Of a stretch of DNA of 31,332 bases, positions 6,457 to 14,509 are shown piece by piece (within the stretch, counting starts at the first letter, position 1; each line of letters opens with the position of its first letter). Under the pieces are notes generated by a model. The model had not been told where the DNA came from. It saw nothing but the letters and a program-made list of their open reading frames with translations, and did not search any database. Both the position numbers and the translations under genes were made by a program. Origin of the DNA: a virus; IMG/VR virus record IMGVR_UViG_3300032050_000536, positions 1-31,332 of that record. One strand, given 5' to 3'.

Positions 6457-9400
6457 GTACATCCTCCAATGTTACGGTTCCGTCTTTCGTCTTGCCAAAA
6501 TCAAACTTGTAATACTTTCCTTCTTCAATATGCATGTATGCTTTTGGAAATGATGTTGGAAACACTGTAATCGAATGAAGATCTCTCTTTGTGTCTGCCA
6601 GTGTAAGCGACGCCATTTTCTTTCCAGCCTTAGTAACTCTTGGTTTAAAAGAAACCACAAACATTTCATCATCTTTAAATGGCAATTGCTTGTATCCTAA
6701 AAACTTTACAAGAGCATGCGATGATTCTTTTATTTCTTCAGATGGTATGAAAGATACAATCCGATTATCATTACAAAGAACCAAATAAGAACGACCCGTC
6801 TCAATAGCGGTATTTTCATCATCAAATATACCGACAGACCCAGTCTTGTCCAAAATTTCAACTCGTGACCATCCTGTTCCCCTCTTAATAGATTTTACCA
6901 TACCCATAAAAATATATGAGCCTTTTTCTTCAAAGTCAACAATGTCCTGAATAAATGCATAGTAATGGGATGGAATGGTAATATTAAACTCTGGAAGGTT
7001 TAAAAACTCATAAAGATTTTCTTTAATTGCTTTATCATCTCTTGGATTGTCTGGAAATGTTGCTGCACCAATAGCCTTTAGTGCCTGAAGGGCTCTACTG
7101 TTTACACCATTTCCCTTAGTAAATGTGAACGCTTCAAGTTCTGCATAAGACTTAAAAGGTCGTGCCTGTATATATCGTTCTGCAATCTTATCAGATATAA
7201 ATTTGATTGCCGTGAGTCCGAACCGAATACCCTTACCCTCAATTTTAAAATCAATATCCGAATCATTAATGTGAGGTAGTTTAACGCTAATCCCCATTCT
7301 TTTCGCTTCAATAAGATATTCAGTTCTCGCATCTTTGTCCTTTTCATTTTTTAGCACTGAGTACATAAACTCAAGTGGATAATAATACTTTAACCACGCT
7401 GTCCAGTATGACAGAGTTGAATATGCTACTGCGTGAGACTTGTTAAATGAATACCCTGCGTGGGCCTCAAAGTCATGCCACAAATCTAGAGCAGCATGTG
7501 GTGTAATGTACTTGGATGCACCCGCTACAAATTTTTCCTTAAACTGATCAAATTCTTTAGCATCCTTTTTCTTTCCAATGATCTTTCTAACTTTATCTGC
7601 TTCCGACATGGACATACCGCCAAGGTGTACGCATGCTTGCATAACTTGTTCCTGGTAAAGAATACAGCCATAGGTGTCCTCCGTAAATTCTTTTAATACT
7701 TGATGAATGTAGGATATGTTTTGTCTACCGTGTTTACGATCAACATAATCTTTTCCAATTGTGTTCATTGCACCTGGACGGACAAGAGCATTGGATGCTG
7801 CAAGTTCGTTTAAGTTTTTAACGCCCATCTTTACAAGAAGGTTTGTGTATGGTGCTGCTTCACACTGAAACACTCCCTTTGTGTGGCCGTCAGAAAGCAT
7901 TTGATAAACATTGGCATCATCCATTTTAATCTTAAGAAGATTTATCTTTTTGCCATCTCGCTCTTTGATTATATCAATTGTGTCTTTAAGAACTGACAAA
8001 GTTTTAAGTCCAAGAGCATCAATTTTAATTAAACCAATTCTTTCTGCTTCTTCCATGTCAACGCCAACAACAGGAATTCTTTCATCAGAACCAGTAGACG
8101 ATCTAGTTTCAAGTGGTGCGTATCTAAAGATTGGTTCTTTGCTTGTTACTACGCCTGCTGCGTGAATACCTGTACCACGAATACGACCACGAAGTTGCTC
8201 TCCATAAATCTCTACTTCTGGATATTTTTCACGAAACTCATATGTTGATTTTGATGTACAGAAATCATCCCATGAGTCTACAGTCTTTAATACCTTATTA
8301 ACATCTGACAAAGGGATGTTGAGAACTCGTGCAACATCTCTAACAATTCCTTTACCAGTAAACTCAAGGAAGGTGGCAATGGAAGCAACATGTCGATACT
8401 GTCTAACTAGATAGTCTTTTACTTCTTCACGACGAGTATCTTGAATGTCTGTATCAATATCTGGAAAGTCATTACGCTCTGGATTAATAAAACGGAAGAA
8501 CAAAAGATTATGCTCAATAGGGTCAATATCTGTAATTCCTAAAGCATAACAAACAAGAGAACCAGCAGAAGAACCTCTGCCTGGACCAACCAAAATCTCT
8601 TCTTTCTTTGCCCAGTTAATCATGTTGCTAACAACCAAAAAGTATGGGGCAAACTTTTTGTCTTTAATAATCTGTAACTCTTCTTCAAGTCTATCAAGGT
8701 ACTCTTGGTTTTCTGACAAACCACGCTCTACCAAACCTTCTAGTGCAACCTTTGCAAGTTCCTTATCAGGACTTTTATACTGTACTGGTAGAAGGTTTAA
8801 TCCTTCTTGAATGCCATAGTCTCCTACTGTATCTGCTAGTAGAAGTGTGTTTGAGTAGATATCTGGTCGATCAATACCCTGCGATTCCATCGCTGCTTTA
8901 ATCTCTTCATATGAGAGCAAGTGGATGTCAAACTTATTAAATGTTATCTGACGGTCTTCGCCATATAGATAATCAAGGCGTTCCATCATGTCTTTTTTCT
9001 TTTTTGATTTTTCATATGTTGCATCTTTTTCAAACTTGCCGTGGGTATTCATAAGCAACTTAAACTCTTGAATTTCTTTTTGTGATGGGTCAACATGATG
9101 GCAGTCTGGTGTAACAATAACCTTAATGCCAAACTCATCAGCAAGTTCGATTAAATATTTATTAATGTGGGCTTCGTTGTGAGGCATGACTTCAATATAA
9201 TAGTCATCGGCAAATCTTTCTTTGAACCAAGAAATGTACTTCTTGGCGAGAGCAAACTCTTCTTCTTCTAATGCTTTTACGAGTACGCTACTTGGGCAAG
9301 CAGAAGAAACAATGATTCCCTCTTTATATTTTTCTAATATAGCAAAATCAAACCTTGGCTTCTTAAAGAAACCATCTGTCCAAGATAGTTCACTGATCTT

Positions 9401-9721
9401 ATTTAAATTTTCTAAACCAATTTGATTCTTGGCTAGAAGGATAATGTGATTATAGACAAGATCTTGTTGACCTTCTCTTTCAGACTTATCTCGTGTATCA
9501 GATATGTCTGCACACATGTATCCTTCTAGACCTAGAATTGGCTTAATGCCCTTTGCTTTTGCAATACGGTGCAGTTCCCTATGCCCAGATAAAGTACCGT
9601 GGTCGGTGATAGCAATTGCTGGCATCCCCAACTCAACTGCACGGTTCACGTATTCTTCTGGAGTAGCAATCCCATCAAACAAACTAAAATGGGTATGGAC
9701 ATGTAAGCCTACGTAGTTCAT
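6446..9721 (-). CDS. dnaE: DNA polymerase III alpha subunit (C-family, DnaE type)
   Basis: 1,091 residues; replicative polymerase of the phage. The N-terminal PHP domain is intact in its metal motifs: LHVHTHFSLFDG (H7, H9), AIAITDHG (D40, H41), H92, and PDCHHV near 205-210. In several bacteria an intact PHP domain is the proofreading exonuclease, so that is possible here; no separate DnaQ is seen in the window. The polymerase core shows GPGRGSSAGSLVCYALG (379-395), PDIDTDIQDTRREEVKDYL with D421, D423 and D425, and IKIDALGLKT with D568, matching the three catalytic aspartates of DnaE. YQEQVMQ near 690 and a C-terminal HhH/OB-like region follow. Slightly shorter than E. coli DnaE (1,160). The C-terminal clamp and tau contacts cannot be judged. 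Confidence 0.95.
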   Translation of the reverse strand: MNYVGLHVHTHFSLFDGIATPEEYVNRAVELGMPAIAITDHGTLSGHRELHRIAKAKGIKPILGLEGYMCADISDTRDKSEREGQQDLVYNHIILLAKNQIGLENLNKISELSWTDGFFKKPRFDFAILEKYKEGIIVSSACPSSVLVKALEEEEFALAKKYISWFKERFADDYYIEVMPHNEAHINKYLIELADEFGIKVIVTPDCHHVDPSQKEIQEFKLLMNTHGKFEKDATYEKSKKKKDMMERLDYLYGEDRQITFNKFDIHLLSYEEIKAAMESQGIDRPDIYSNTLLLADTVGDYGIQEGLNLLPVQYKSPDKELAKVALEGLVERGLSENQEYLDRLEEELQIIKDKKFAPYFLVVSNMINWAKKEEILVGPGRGSSAGSLVCYALGITDIDPIEHNLLFFRFINPERNDFPDIDTDIQDTRREEVKDYLVRQYRHVASIATFLEFTGKGIVRDVARVLNIPLSDVNKVLKTVDSWDDFCTSKSTYEFREKYPEVEIYGEQLRGRIRGTGIHAAGVVTSKEPIFRYAPLETRSSTGSDERIPVVGVDMEEAERIGLIKIDALGLKTLSVLKDTIDIIKERDGKKINLLKIKMDDANVYQMLSDGHTKGVFQCEAAPYTNLLVKMGVKNLNELAASNALVRPGAMNTIGKDYVDRKHGRQNISYIHQVLKEFTEDTYGCILYQEQVMQACVHLGGMSMSEADKVRKIIGKKKDAKEFDQFKEKFVAGASKYITPHAALDLWHDFEAHAGYSFNKSHAVAYSTLSYWTAWLKYYYPLEFMYSVLKNEKDKDARTEYLIEAKRMGISVKLPHINDSDIDFKIEGKGIRFGLTAIKFISDKIAERYIQARPFKSYAELEAFTFTKGNGVNSRALQALKAIGAATFPDNPRDDKAIKENLYEFLNLPEFNITIPSHYYAFIQDIVDFEEKGSYIFMGMVKSIKRGTGWSRVEILDKTGSVGIFDDENTAIETGRSYLVLCNDNRIVSFIPSEEIKESSHALVKFLGYKQLPFKDDEMFVVSFKPRVTKAGKKMASLTLADTKRDLHSITVFPTSFPKAYMHIEEGKYYKFDFGKTKDGTVTLEDVHVS
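6463..6467 (-). promoter_or_regulatory. Ribosome site deciding the RecA start
   Basis: GGAGG lies six bases before the ATG at 6454-6456 and directly abuts the alternative ATG at 6460-6462, which would leave no spacing. It is embedded in the last codons of the polymerase gene. Confidence 0.75.
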
Positions 9722-9722
9722 C

Positions 9723-10379
9723 TTACCAATCAGCGTTGGTAGATGAAGTTACTGAAGGGCCGTCAAAGCCCAGGTAGAACGCTTCTTGTTCCGCATATGG
9801 AATCTTCTTTAGTGCTGACTCCAAAGGATAAGGTTCGATATCTTTCCAATCAAATGGTTCCTTATCTGGTGCTGATGGAATAAGTGTGTAATTGGTTTCA
9901 GTTCCCTGACCATTACGCTTTAACTTCCATACTACGTTTGAGATGCTTCCTGTTTCAAGAGCATACTCACGAATTGTATTAAATGATGATTGCTTGCTGA
10001 TACCCATTGACCAGATCGCAACATATGGTGCTTCAATGCCATCGTCAACTAGAACGTTGCAATAGAAACGAAGACGGCCACGCCATCCAGCCTTTGGATC
10101 TTTACGGTGCATCTCTTCTGCCCAGTCACGGCCTTCTGATTCCATTGTGTCTACAGCCTTACGCTTATAGTCCTTTGGATTGACGTGCTCCTTAACAACA
10201 AGTGCTAGGCCACGCTTTTCATTATAGTTTGCAGAGTCTTCGTCAAGTTCTTCAATGAAGCGAATCTTGACAGATTGTCCATCTGCTAGTTTGAGCCACT
10301 TTACTTTTGGCCCATCGTTTTCATACTTTGGTCTGTCGAGCAGGGCGTTGATGTTCTTGATTCCCTTTACAATGCTCAT
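9723..10379 (-). CDS. Putative single-stranded DNA-binding protein
   Basis: 218 residues. The N-terminal half (KVKWLKLADGQSVKIRFIEE near 25-44, then WRGRLRFYCNVLVD and APYVAIWSMG near 98-127) shows alternating hydrophobic beta-strand pattern with aromatic residues, as in OB-fold or T4-gp32-type proteins. Phage relatives between primase and polymerase are generally annotated as SSB. The C-terminus ends SSTNADW and lacks a long acidic tail. A strong AAAGGAG lies seven bases before the ATG in a short gap after the primase gene. One base separates its stop from the polymerase ATG. SSB role is inferred from pattern and position; a recombination mediator is an alternative. Confidence 0.65.
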   Translation of the reverse strand: MSIVKGIKNINALLDRPKYENDGPKVKWLKLADGQSVKIRFIEELDEDSANYNEKRGLALVVKEHVNPKDYKRKAVDTMESEGRDWAEEMHRKDPKAGWRGRLRFYCNVLVDDGIEAPYVAIWSMGISKQSSFNTIREYALETGSISNVVWKLKRNGQGTETNYTLIPSAPDKEPFDWKDIEPYPLESALKKIPYAEQEAFYLGFDGPSVTSSTNADW

Positions 10380-10404
10380 ATTATTTCTCCTTTGTGTGTT
10401 TGTA

Positions 10405-11349
10405 TTAGTTTAGCATAGACTCTATGGTTTTGTCAAACGAAGACTTTAAACCTTTAATTTCTTCATCTGGCATATCGCCTATGTCTTTATACTGTTTATT
10501 TAGTTGTATAACAGAAACACGAGAACCAAGTTTTTCAATTATCCTGTTTTTCATGTTTCCTCCTGCCTCATCGTTATCTGCAATAACAAGAATGTTATTG
10601 AAATACTTTTGAAGCAATTCTATTTGTTTTCCTGAGACATTGGCCCCAAGCGTTGCTACTGCTGGGATGTCTAACTGGTCAAGTCTGATTACGTCGAATG
10701 AAGACTCTACTACATATACTATATCAGATTTCTTCACACGATGCAAGTTAAAAAGAGTTTTGCTTTTAGGAAGGCCTGGAGTATTTTTAAAGTCCTTTCC
10801 CTCAATGGATCTTCCAACAAAGCCAAGGAGTATCCCGTCTGGACTGTGAACTGGGACAGTAACCATATCTTGCTTTTCAGAATATCCTAAAGAAAATTTA
10901 ACACAAGACTGCTTAGTTAGTTTGCGATACTGGAAATAATTTTTTGCTCTATCAGATGCAATAAGGTTATTGTGAAGTCTTTTTATAATTAGTTCATCAA
11001 ATGGCCTGTATTGTTCTTCTTTGATAAGAGCACGGTCAATCTCTGTAGCAAGATTGCTCACCTTCTCTTTGCTCTTTATAAACCTTGCTGCCTCAAAATA
11101 TGTTCTGCCAGAGGTGTGCATTACTAACTCTATTAGATCTGCAGATTTTTGACATGAGAAACAAAAAAACATTCCGTTAGTCTTGTGAACTTCTCCTGCT
11201 GGCGTTCTGTGGTTATTATGAAATGGACAAAATATTATAAAATCTGCATCTAATTCTGACTCGACTGTTGTGCCTGATCCTGCAAGGACTCTTTTGACTT
11301 GTTCGGCTGTATAGGGACTAGGTTGGTTCCGTCTATTCCTGCTATCCAT
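10405..11349 (-). CDS. dnaG: DnaG-type primase (zinc-binding and TOPRIM domains)
   Basis: 314 residues; makes RNA primers. A CHC2-type zinc site is C41, H44, C63, C66 (FCPFHNNHRTP ... FFCFSCQKS). The TOPRIM core has E215 in VYVVESSFDVIRL and D258-x-D260 in VIADNDEAGG. The intermediate segment HSPDGILLGFVGRSI matches the conserved RNA-polymerase part of DnaG. It lacks the C-terminal helicase-binding domain of cellular DnaG (about 580 residues), as in many phages. The ATG at 11349 has AGGAAGAG just upstream, although that places the first 33 codons inside the preceding gene in another frame. The zinc site and strand order make the function firm. Confidence 0.9.
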   Translation of the reverse strand: MDSRNRRNQPSPYTAEQVKRVLAGSGTTVESELDADFIIFCPFHNNHRTPAGEVHKTNGMFFCFSCQKSADLIELVMHTSGRTYFEAARFIKSKEKVSNLATEIDRALIKEEQYRPFDELIIKRLHNNLIASDRAKNYFQYRKLTKQSCVKFSLGYSEKQDMVTVPVHSPDGILLGFVGRSIEGKDFKNTPGLPKSKTLFNLHRVKKSDIVYVVESSFDVIRLDQLDIPAVATLGANVSGKQIELLQKYFNNILVIADNDEAGGNMKNRIIEKLGSRVSVIQLNKQYKDIGDMPDEEIKGLKSSFDKTIESMLN

Positions 11350-11621
11350 TCGCTCTTCCTTTTCCCTGCGTAAACTCCGTGTACCGATAATTCAAATTCA
11401 AAAAAGTCTTTACTATCATTATACCGTAAAGTGAAGTCTGGGTCAATATCAATCCTTGGAACATACCCACTCAACCTCATCTCTGAAACTAACAGCCTTA
11501 CGTATTCTATCTTTAATCTTCCAAGCAAAGCCTCATCTTGAATTATGCCATTAATATAAAACCTTTTAAGTGGCTTATGATGATAGAAATCTGGAGGTAT
11601 GTTCTCCCTGGTTTGTGACAT
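11250..11621 (-). CDS. Hypothetical protein overlapping the primase gene
   Basis: 123 residues, no family recognised. The first 90 residues look folded (aromatic and charged, with beta-like RLSGYVPRIDIDPDFTLRY and FFEFELSVHGVYAGKRKSEW). The last 32 residues (Q-, S- and K-rich, e.g. KESLQDQAQQSSQN) overlap the first codons of the primase in another frame by 100 nt, and look unstructured. No Shine-Dalgarno is seen; instead TATAAT ends five bases before the ATG. It sits between helicase and primase genes, so a primosome accessory role is plausible by position. Coding status is fairly secure; function unknown. Confidence 0.55.
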   Translation of the reverse strand: MSQTRENIPPDFYHHKPLKRFYINGIIQDEALLGRLKIEYVRLLVSEMRLSGYVPRIDIDPDFTLRYNDSKDFFEFELSVHGVYAGKRKSEWIAGIDGTNLVPIQPNKSKESLQDQAQQSSQN

Positions 11622-11626
11622 ACCAT

Positions 11627-11632
11627 ATTATA
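11627..11632 (-). promoter_or_regulatory. Candidate -10 element, possibly leaderless start
   Basis: Minus-strand TATAAT, then ATGGT, then the ATG of the 123-residue gene, with no ribosome site. In actinobacteria a -10 at this distance often marks a leaderless transcript. Weak: A+T-rich DNA yields such matches by chance. Confidence 0.3.
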
Positions 11633-11633
11633 A

Positions 11634-12854
11634 CTACTTATCTTCATAGTCTTTATACCTATAGTATCCCTTGTCAAAATCGCATTGGACCAAGAAATCT
11701 CCCATAAATCCGTTACGATTCTTTCTAAAGGCACACTCAATAATATCGCTATTTGTCCCACGACCAAGGGCCAACACCCAATCGGCATCGTAGGCAATCT
11801 GTCTAGACCACGCTGTCTGACCTAGGGTAGGTACTGTAGACAAGTCATTGACATCGTCTGGGGTAGCAGAAGAAATAGCAATAATAGGAACTTCTTCACC
11901 AATCGCCATCAGTTTAAGTTCTCGTGAAAGGTTCTTCATTCGTACCGTTTCATTGTCTGACTTCTGATTAGGAGCCATCAATTGAAGGTAGTCAACGATT
12001 ACAAAGTCTGGCTTGTACTGGTCAATCTTTCCACGTAGTACGGATGGGTTAATTTCTCCACCCTGATCGTTTGAAATAATATGAAACTCTGGCTTACCCT
12101 GTAGATTTTTAGCATGCCATTCCTTTAGCATATCCAACTCTACTTCTCCATTGCTTAATTTGCGGTGTGACCAACGTCCCTCGCCCATAATAGTAAAGAC
12201 ACGATTACGAACCTCCGTCTCACTCATCTCAAGGCTTATGACCAGTGGGCTACGACCCTGTTTCCAGGCCTGTACAGCGAAATAGAGAGCCAACCAGGAC
12301 TTTCCGATACCTGGATATGCCAAGAAGACTCCCAACTGCCCTGGCATGATTCCAGAGGGTAAATAGTTGTCAAATCCTGGCAGACCAGTCTTGATGCCAA
12401 TATGACCTAGGGCTTGTTGCTTCTTTACATTTTCAAAGTAAGCAATCGCAGACTCTAGGTCTGTGACATCAATATCACGAATAGCAGCAGTATTCTTTTT
12501 TAGTTCTGAGGTTTTTGTAATGAGGCCTTCTAGGGCCTTGCTGCCCTCACCCTGCTGAACATCTGTTGCAGCAGACCTTAGTATGTCTTTAAGACTGTCC
12601 CGCAGATACTCTCCCTGCAACTCCTCAAGGTGATGCTTAGTAGCGCCAACTCCTGGGACTGGATCAAAGTCACGAAACTTTTCTCTTACCAAGTCTGTTG
12701 GTGGAAGTGACGAGTTATTCTCAAAATACAGACGTATGAAGTTCCATATATCTCCATGGGTTCTCAAAAGATTATCGACATTGGCCTGTAGCAAAACGTG
12801 AATCTGTTTATCCTGAAGAAGGGCTGTAATTAATTTTGACTCTGTGTTATTCAC
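11634..12854 (-). CDS. dnaB: DnaB-family replicative helicase
   Basis: 406 residues; hexameric 5'-3' helicase at the fork and primase partner. The RecA-type motor is complete: Walker A YPGIGKSW (180-187), the LVISLEMSETE motif near 204-214, Walker B FVIVDYLQLM (284-293), and the C-terminal arginine-rich segment FRKNRNGF near 376-383. The N-terminal domain is short and helical, with ALLQDKQIHVLLQ and ILRSAATDVQQGEGSKALEG resembling DnaB N-terminal linker regions. No intein. The ATG overlaps the end of the upstream small gene by 8 nt. The catalytic Walker B aspartate is D288. DnaB and primase lie 285 nt apart, with one small gene between. Confidence 0.92.
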   Translation of the reverse strand: MNNTESKLITALLQDKQIHVLLQANVDNLLRTHGDIWNFIRLYFENNSSLPPTDLVREKFRDFDPVPGVGATKHHLEELQGEYLRDSLKDILRSAATDVQQGEGSKALEGLITKTSELKKNTAAIRDIDVTDLESAIAYFENVKKQQALGHIGIKTGLPGFDNYLPSGIMPGQLGVFLAYPGIGKSWLALYFAVQAWKQGRSPLVISLEMSETEVRNRVFTIMGEGRWSHRKLSNGEVELDMLKEWHAKNLQGKPEFHIISNDQGGEINPSVLRGKIDQYKPDFVIVDYLQLMAPNQKSDNETVRMKNLSRELKLMAIGEEVPIIAISSATPDDVNDLSTVPTLGQTAWSRQIAYDADWVLALGRGTNSDIIECAFRKNRNGFMGDFLVQCDFDKGYYRYKDYEDK

Positions 12855-13155
12855 TTAGCCACTCCTTTGCCATTCGTCGACGCTCTGCTCTTTCTTGACT
12901 ATCTTTTAATCTATCCCTTTTAGCCTGTAATATTTTTTCTGCATTGTATGCAAAATAATTCCATGACGGGGTTTCTGAAACAGCAAAATAGTATTCAAGT
13001 ATCTCATAACATCCCTGCAATGTGTAGGACTCAATGAGGGCATCAGATGCCCACTGTTCTACATTCAAATTTAGAGATGGCTTCGATTCGTACCTTGCGG
13101 TATGATACTTGCTGTATCTTGAAAGCAAAGCCATACGGTCTTTGCGTTCAGCCAT
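12847..13155 (-). CDS. Hypothetical basic helical protein upstream of DnaB
   Basis: 102 residues with a high share of Arg, Lys, Tyr and Trp. N-terminus basic; the middle TPSWNYFAYNAEKILQAKRD faintly resembles the C-terminal part of DnaD-type helicase-loader accessory proteins, but similarity is weak. It overlaps DnaB by 8 nt and the preceding gene by one base (TAATG). A helicase loader or loader-like adaptor is the attractive guess from position, since phage DnaB helicases usually need one and no DnaC-type ATPase is present; this is inference. Coding is likely from coupling and length. Confidence 0.5.
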   Translation of the reverse strand: MAERKDRMALLSRYSKYHTARYESKPSLNLNVEQWASDALIESYTLQGCYEILEYYFAVSETPSWNYFAYNAEKILQAKRDRLKDSQERAERRRMAKEWLSE

Positions 13156-13364
13156 TACTTCTCTTCAGCCTCGGTTTGTGCTTCCAAAATCTTGGCAGTT
13201 AGTTTGTCTTCAACAAATTTGTAGACACGCTCAAAAGCCTGATCAGTATTTTCTCCGTCACGCTTAGAATCCACTACTCCAAGATCAAGTCTTAGTGATT
13301 GAAAATTTCCCAGATTTAGTGTGTATCCAAGTGTTACAGACACTTTAGTTGAATCGTTTTCCAT
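13155..13364 (-). CDS. Small hypothetical protein (69 aa)
   Basis: 69 residues. A longer reading frame opens at 13445, but GAAGGG (13371-13376) is six bases before the ATG at 13362-13364, and the longer version would overlap the preceding gene by 68 nt; the short start is chosen. The sequence KVSVTLGYTLNLGNFQSLRL, then DQAFERVYKFVEDKL, suggests a beta-hairpin followed by a helix. I have no family for it. It lies between a MerR-type HTH gene and a small gene before DnaB, so a replication-associated role is possible. Function unknown. Confidence 0.55.
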   Translation of the reverse strand: MENDSTKVSVTLGYTLNLGNFQSLRLDLGVVDSKRDGENTDQAFERVYKFVEDKLTAKILEAQTEAEEK

Positions 13365-13370
13365 GCTATA

Positions 13371-13376
13371 CCCTTC
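13371..13376 (-). promoter_or_regulatory. Ribosome site deciding the start of the 69-aa gene
   Basis: GAAGGG six bases before the ATG at 13362-13364. It favours the short product over a longer frame that would run back over the MerR-type gene. Confidence 0.65.
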
Positions 13377-13377
13377 G

Positions 13378-13920
13378 CTAAATAGATTCGCCCCATATTG
13401 GGACAAACCGTCCATCTTCTGTTCTCGTATATGTAAGTATACCATCGCCCATTCTGCGTGTCAACTCTTGCTTGCTGGGCGTAATATCATTAGTAATTAA
13501 TTTATCTTTTCTTGGTCTACCAATATGGTATGTAGCAAGTATATCACGAATCTCTCTTACTTGCGATTCAGAGTAATATGACCTTACCTGAAATCCTCTT
13601 GCCCCACCTTTTTGAGATCCCGTCGGAAATGGGATGACTCCTCGTTTCATTAATGATGGCATATATTTTTTATGACGATTAACTAAATCAGCAGTCTGAC
13701 CTACGGTGTAGGCTCGCTCTCTTTTATTTTTAAAATCACTAATTAAACAACTTTCAATTTGGCCCTTTGTTATATTATAAACAGACATTATTCCATTAGA
13801 CTTGTTAAGATGATGTATCCTTACTAAGTCTCCGTTTAAGAACCAAACCTTTTTGTTCCCTGGAATTACAGGGAGGACATTGTAGCCTTCGCTCTCAATT
13901 GTTCCCTTTTTAATAACCAC
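13378..13920 (-). CDS. MerR/excisionase-type HTH DNA-binding protein
   Basis: 180 residues, GTG start with AGGAGGG (13924-13930) four bases upstream of it. Residues 70-128 (AYTVGQTADLVNRHKKYMPS ... SYYSESQVREIRDILA) form a winged HTH of the MerR/excisionase type; the wing is Gly/Arg-rich (GSQKGGARGFQVRSYY). GRPRK at 134-138 is an AT-hook-like core. An N-terminal domain (residues 20-62) of beta-strand character precedes it. It may be a regulator or an origin-binding protein for the replication module; both are inferences from fold and position. The ORF overlaps the zinc-ribbon gene by 55 nt. Confidence 0.65.
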   Translation of the reverse strand: MVIKKGTIESEGYNVLPVIPGNKKVWFLNGDLVRIHHLNKSNGIMSVYNITKGQIESCLISDFKNKRERAYTVGQTADLVNRHKKYMPSLMKRGVIPFPTGSQKGGARGFQVRSYYSESQVREIRDILATYHIGRPRKDKLITNDITPSKQELTRRMGDGILTYTRTEDGRFVPIWGESI

Positions 13921-14057
13921 TTGCCCTCCTGAGAATTACTAGGTGGATGAAAAAATGTTCTTGCTCCACAAGACATACAATACATTTCTATATTATTTAT
14001 TTCTGAATATTGTCGATCAACAAACATTCTGCCTTTGCATCTTTTACAAAAAATCAT
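13866..14057 (-). CDS. Small zinc-ribbon protein
   Basis: 63 residues. C4-x2-C7 and C27-x2-C30 (FCKRCKGR, YCMSCGAR) form a single zinc-ribbon, followed by a basic tail. No ribosome site is visible; the ATG overlaps the TGA of the preceding structural gene (TGATG), so it is probably translated by reinitiation. The last 18 codons overlap the start of the MerR-type gene, whose Shine-Dalgarno lies inside it. It is the first gene of the replication module after the tail genes. Probable nucleic-acid-binding adaptor; not assigned to a family. Confidence 0.55.
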   Translation of the reverse strand: MIFCKRCKGRMFVDRQYSEINNIEMYCMSCGARTFFHPPSNSQEGKWLLKREQLRAKATMSSL

Positions 14058-14503
14058 CAGTTTGGTATGCCTATTGCAATAAGGTTAATGCCAACACTTG
14101 TAACTCCGCCCAGGTTAAATTTAACTGACCCCTCTATACTTGATGTAGTTACGCTAGACAATGTAACAACAACATCTTTGCCAGCATCGGTTACATTTCC
14201 CATATTTACAGGAGTTGCTGTTACAACTGGCGTAAACTTAAACTCTGTAGGAAACGAATAAGAAAATGGAAGGCTAGAACCAGCAGTCTGGCTTACGCCA
14301 TTTGTGACTTGAACATATCCGCCAATAATTCTTGCTTCTGATGTTTTGACGCTCTGCTTTCCTGCATTTGGAGTATCCACTGTAACATATTTATTTACAG
14401 ATGTTGAAGCCTGCGTTGATAAATCATTAACAGCCTTAACAATCTGATATATATATGTTACGTCTAGTGGCTGCCCTCTTTCGGGTACGGGTAAAATGGC
14501 CAT
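14057..14503 (-). CDS. Minor structural protein, likely tail-tip or fibre associated
   Basis: 148 residues. Opens MAILPVPERGQPLDVTYIYQ, with a helical segment (IVKAVNDLSTQAS), then a beta-rich C-terminal domain with many Val/Thr strands (FKFTPVVTATPVNMG, DVVVTLSSVTTSSIEGSVKF) ending in GINLIAIGIPN. This layout of short N-terminal adaptor and a C-terminal beta domain is typical of small phage fibre or receptor-binding modules. It follows an FN3-like protein. No ribosome site is seen before the ATG; a TGGTATAAT element six bases upstream suggests a leaderless transcript. Structural role is inferred. Confidence 0.55.
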   Translation of the reverse strand: MAILPVPERGQPLDVTYIYQIVKAVNDLSTQASTSVNKYVTVDTPNAGKQSVKTSEARIIGGYVQVTNGVSQTAGSSLPFSYSFPTEFKFTPVVTATPVNMGNVTDAGKDVVVTLSSVTTSSIEGSVKFNLGGVTSVGINLIAIGIPN

Positions 14504-14509
14504 AATATA

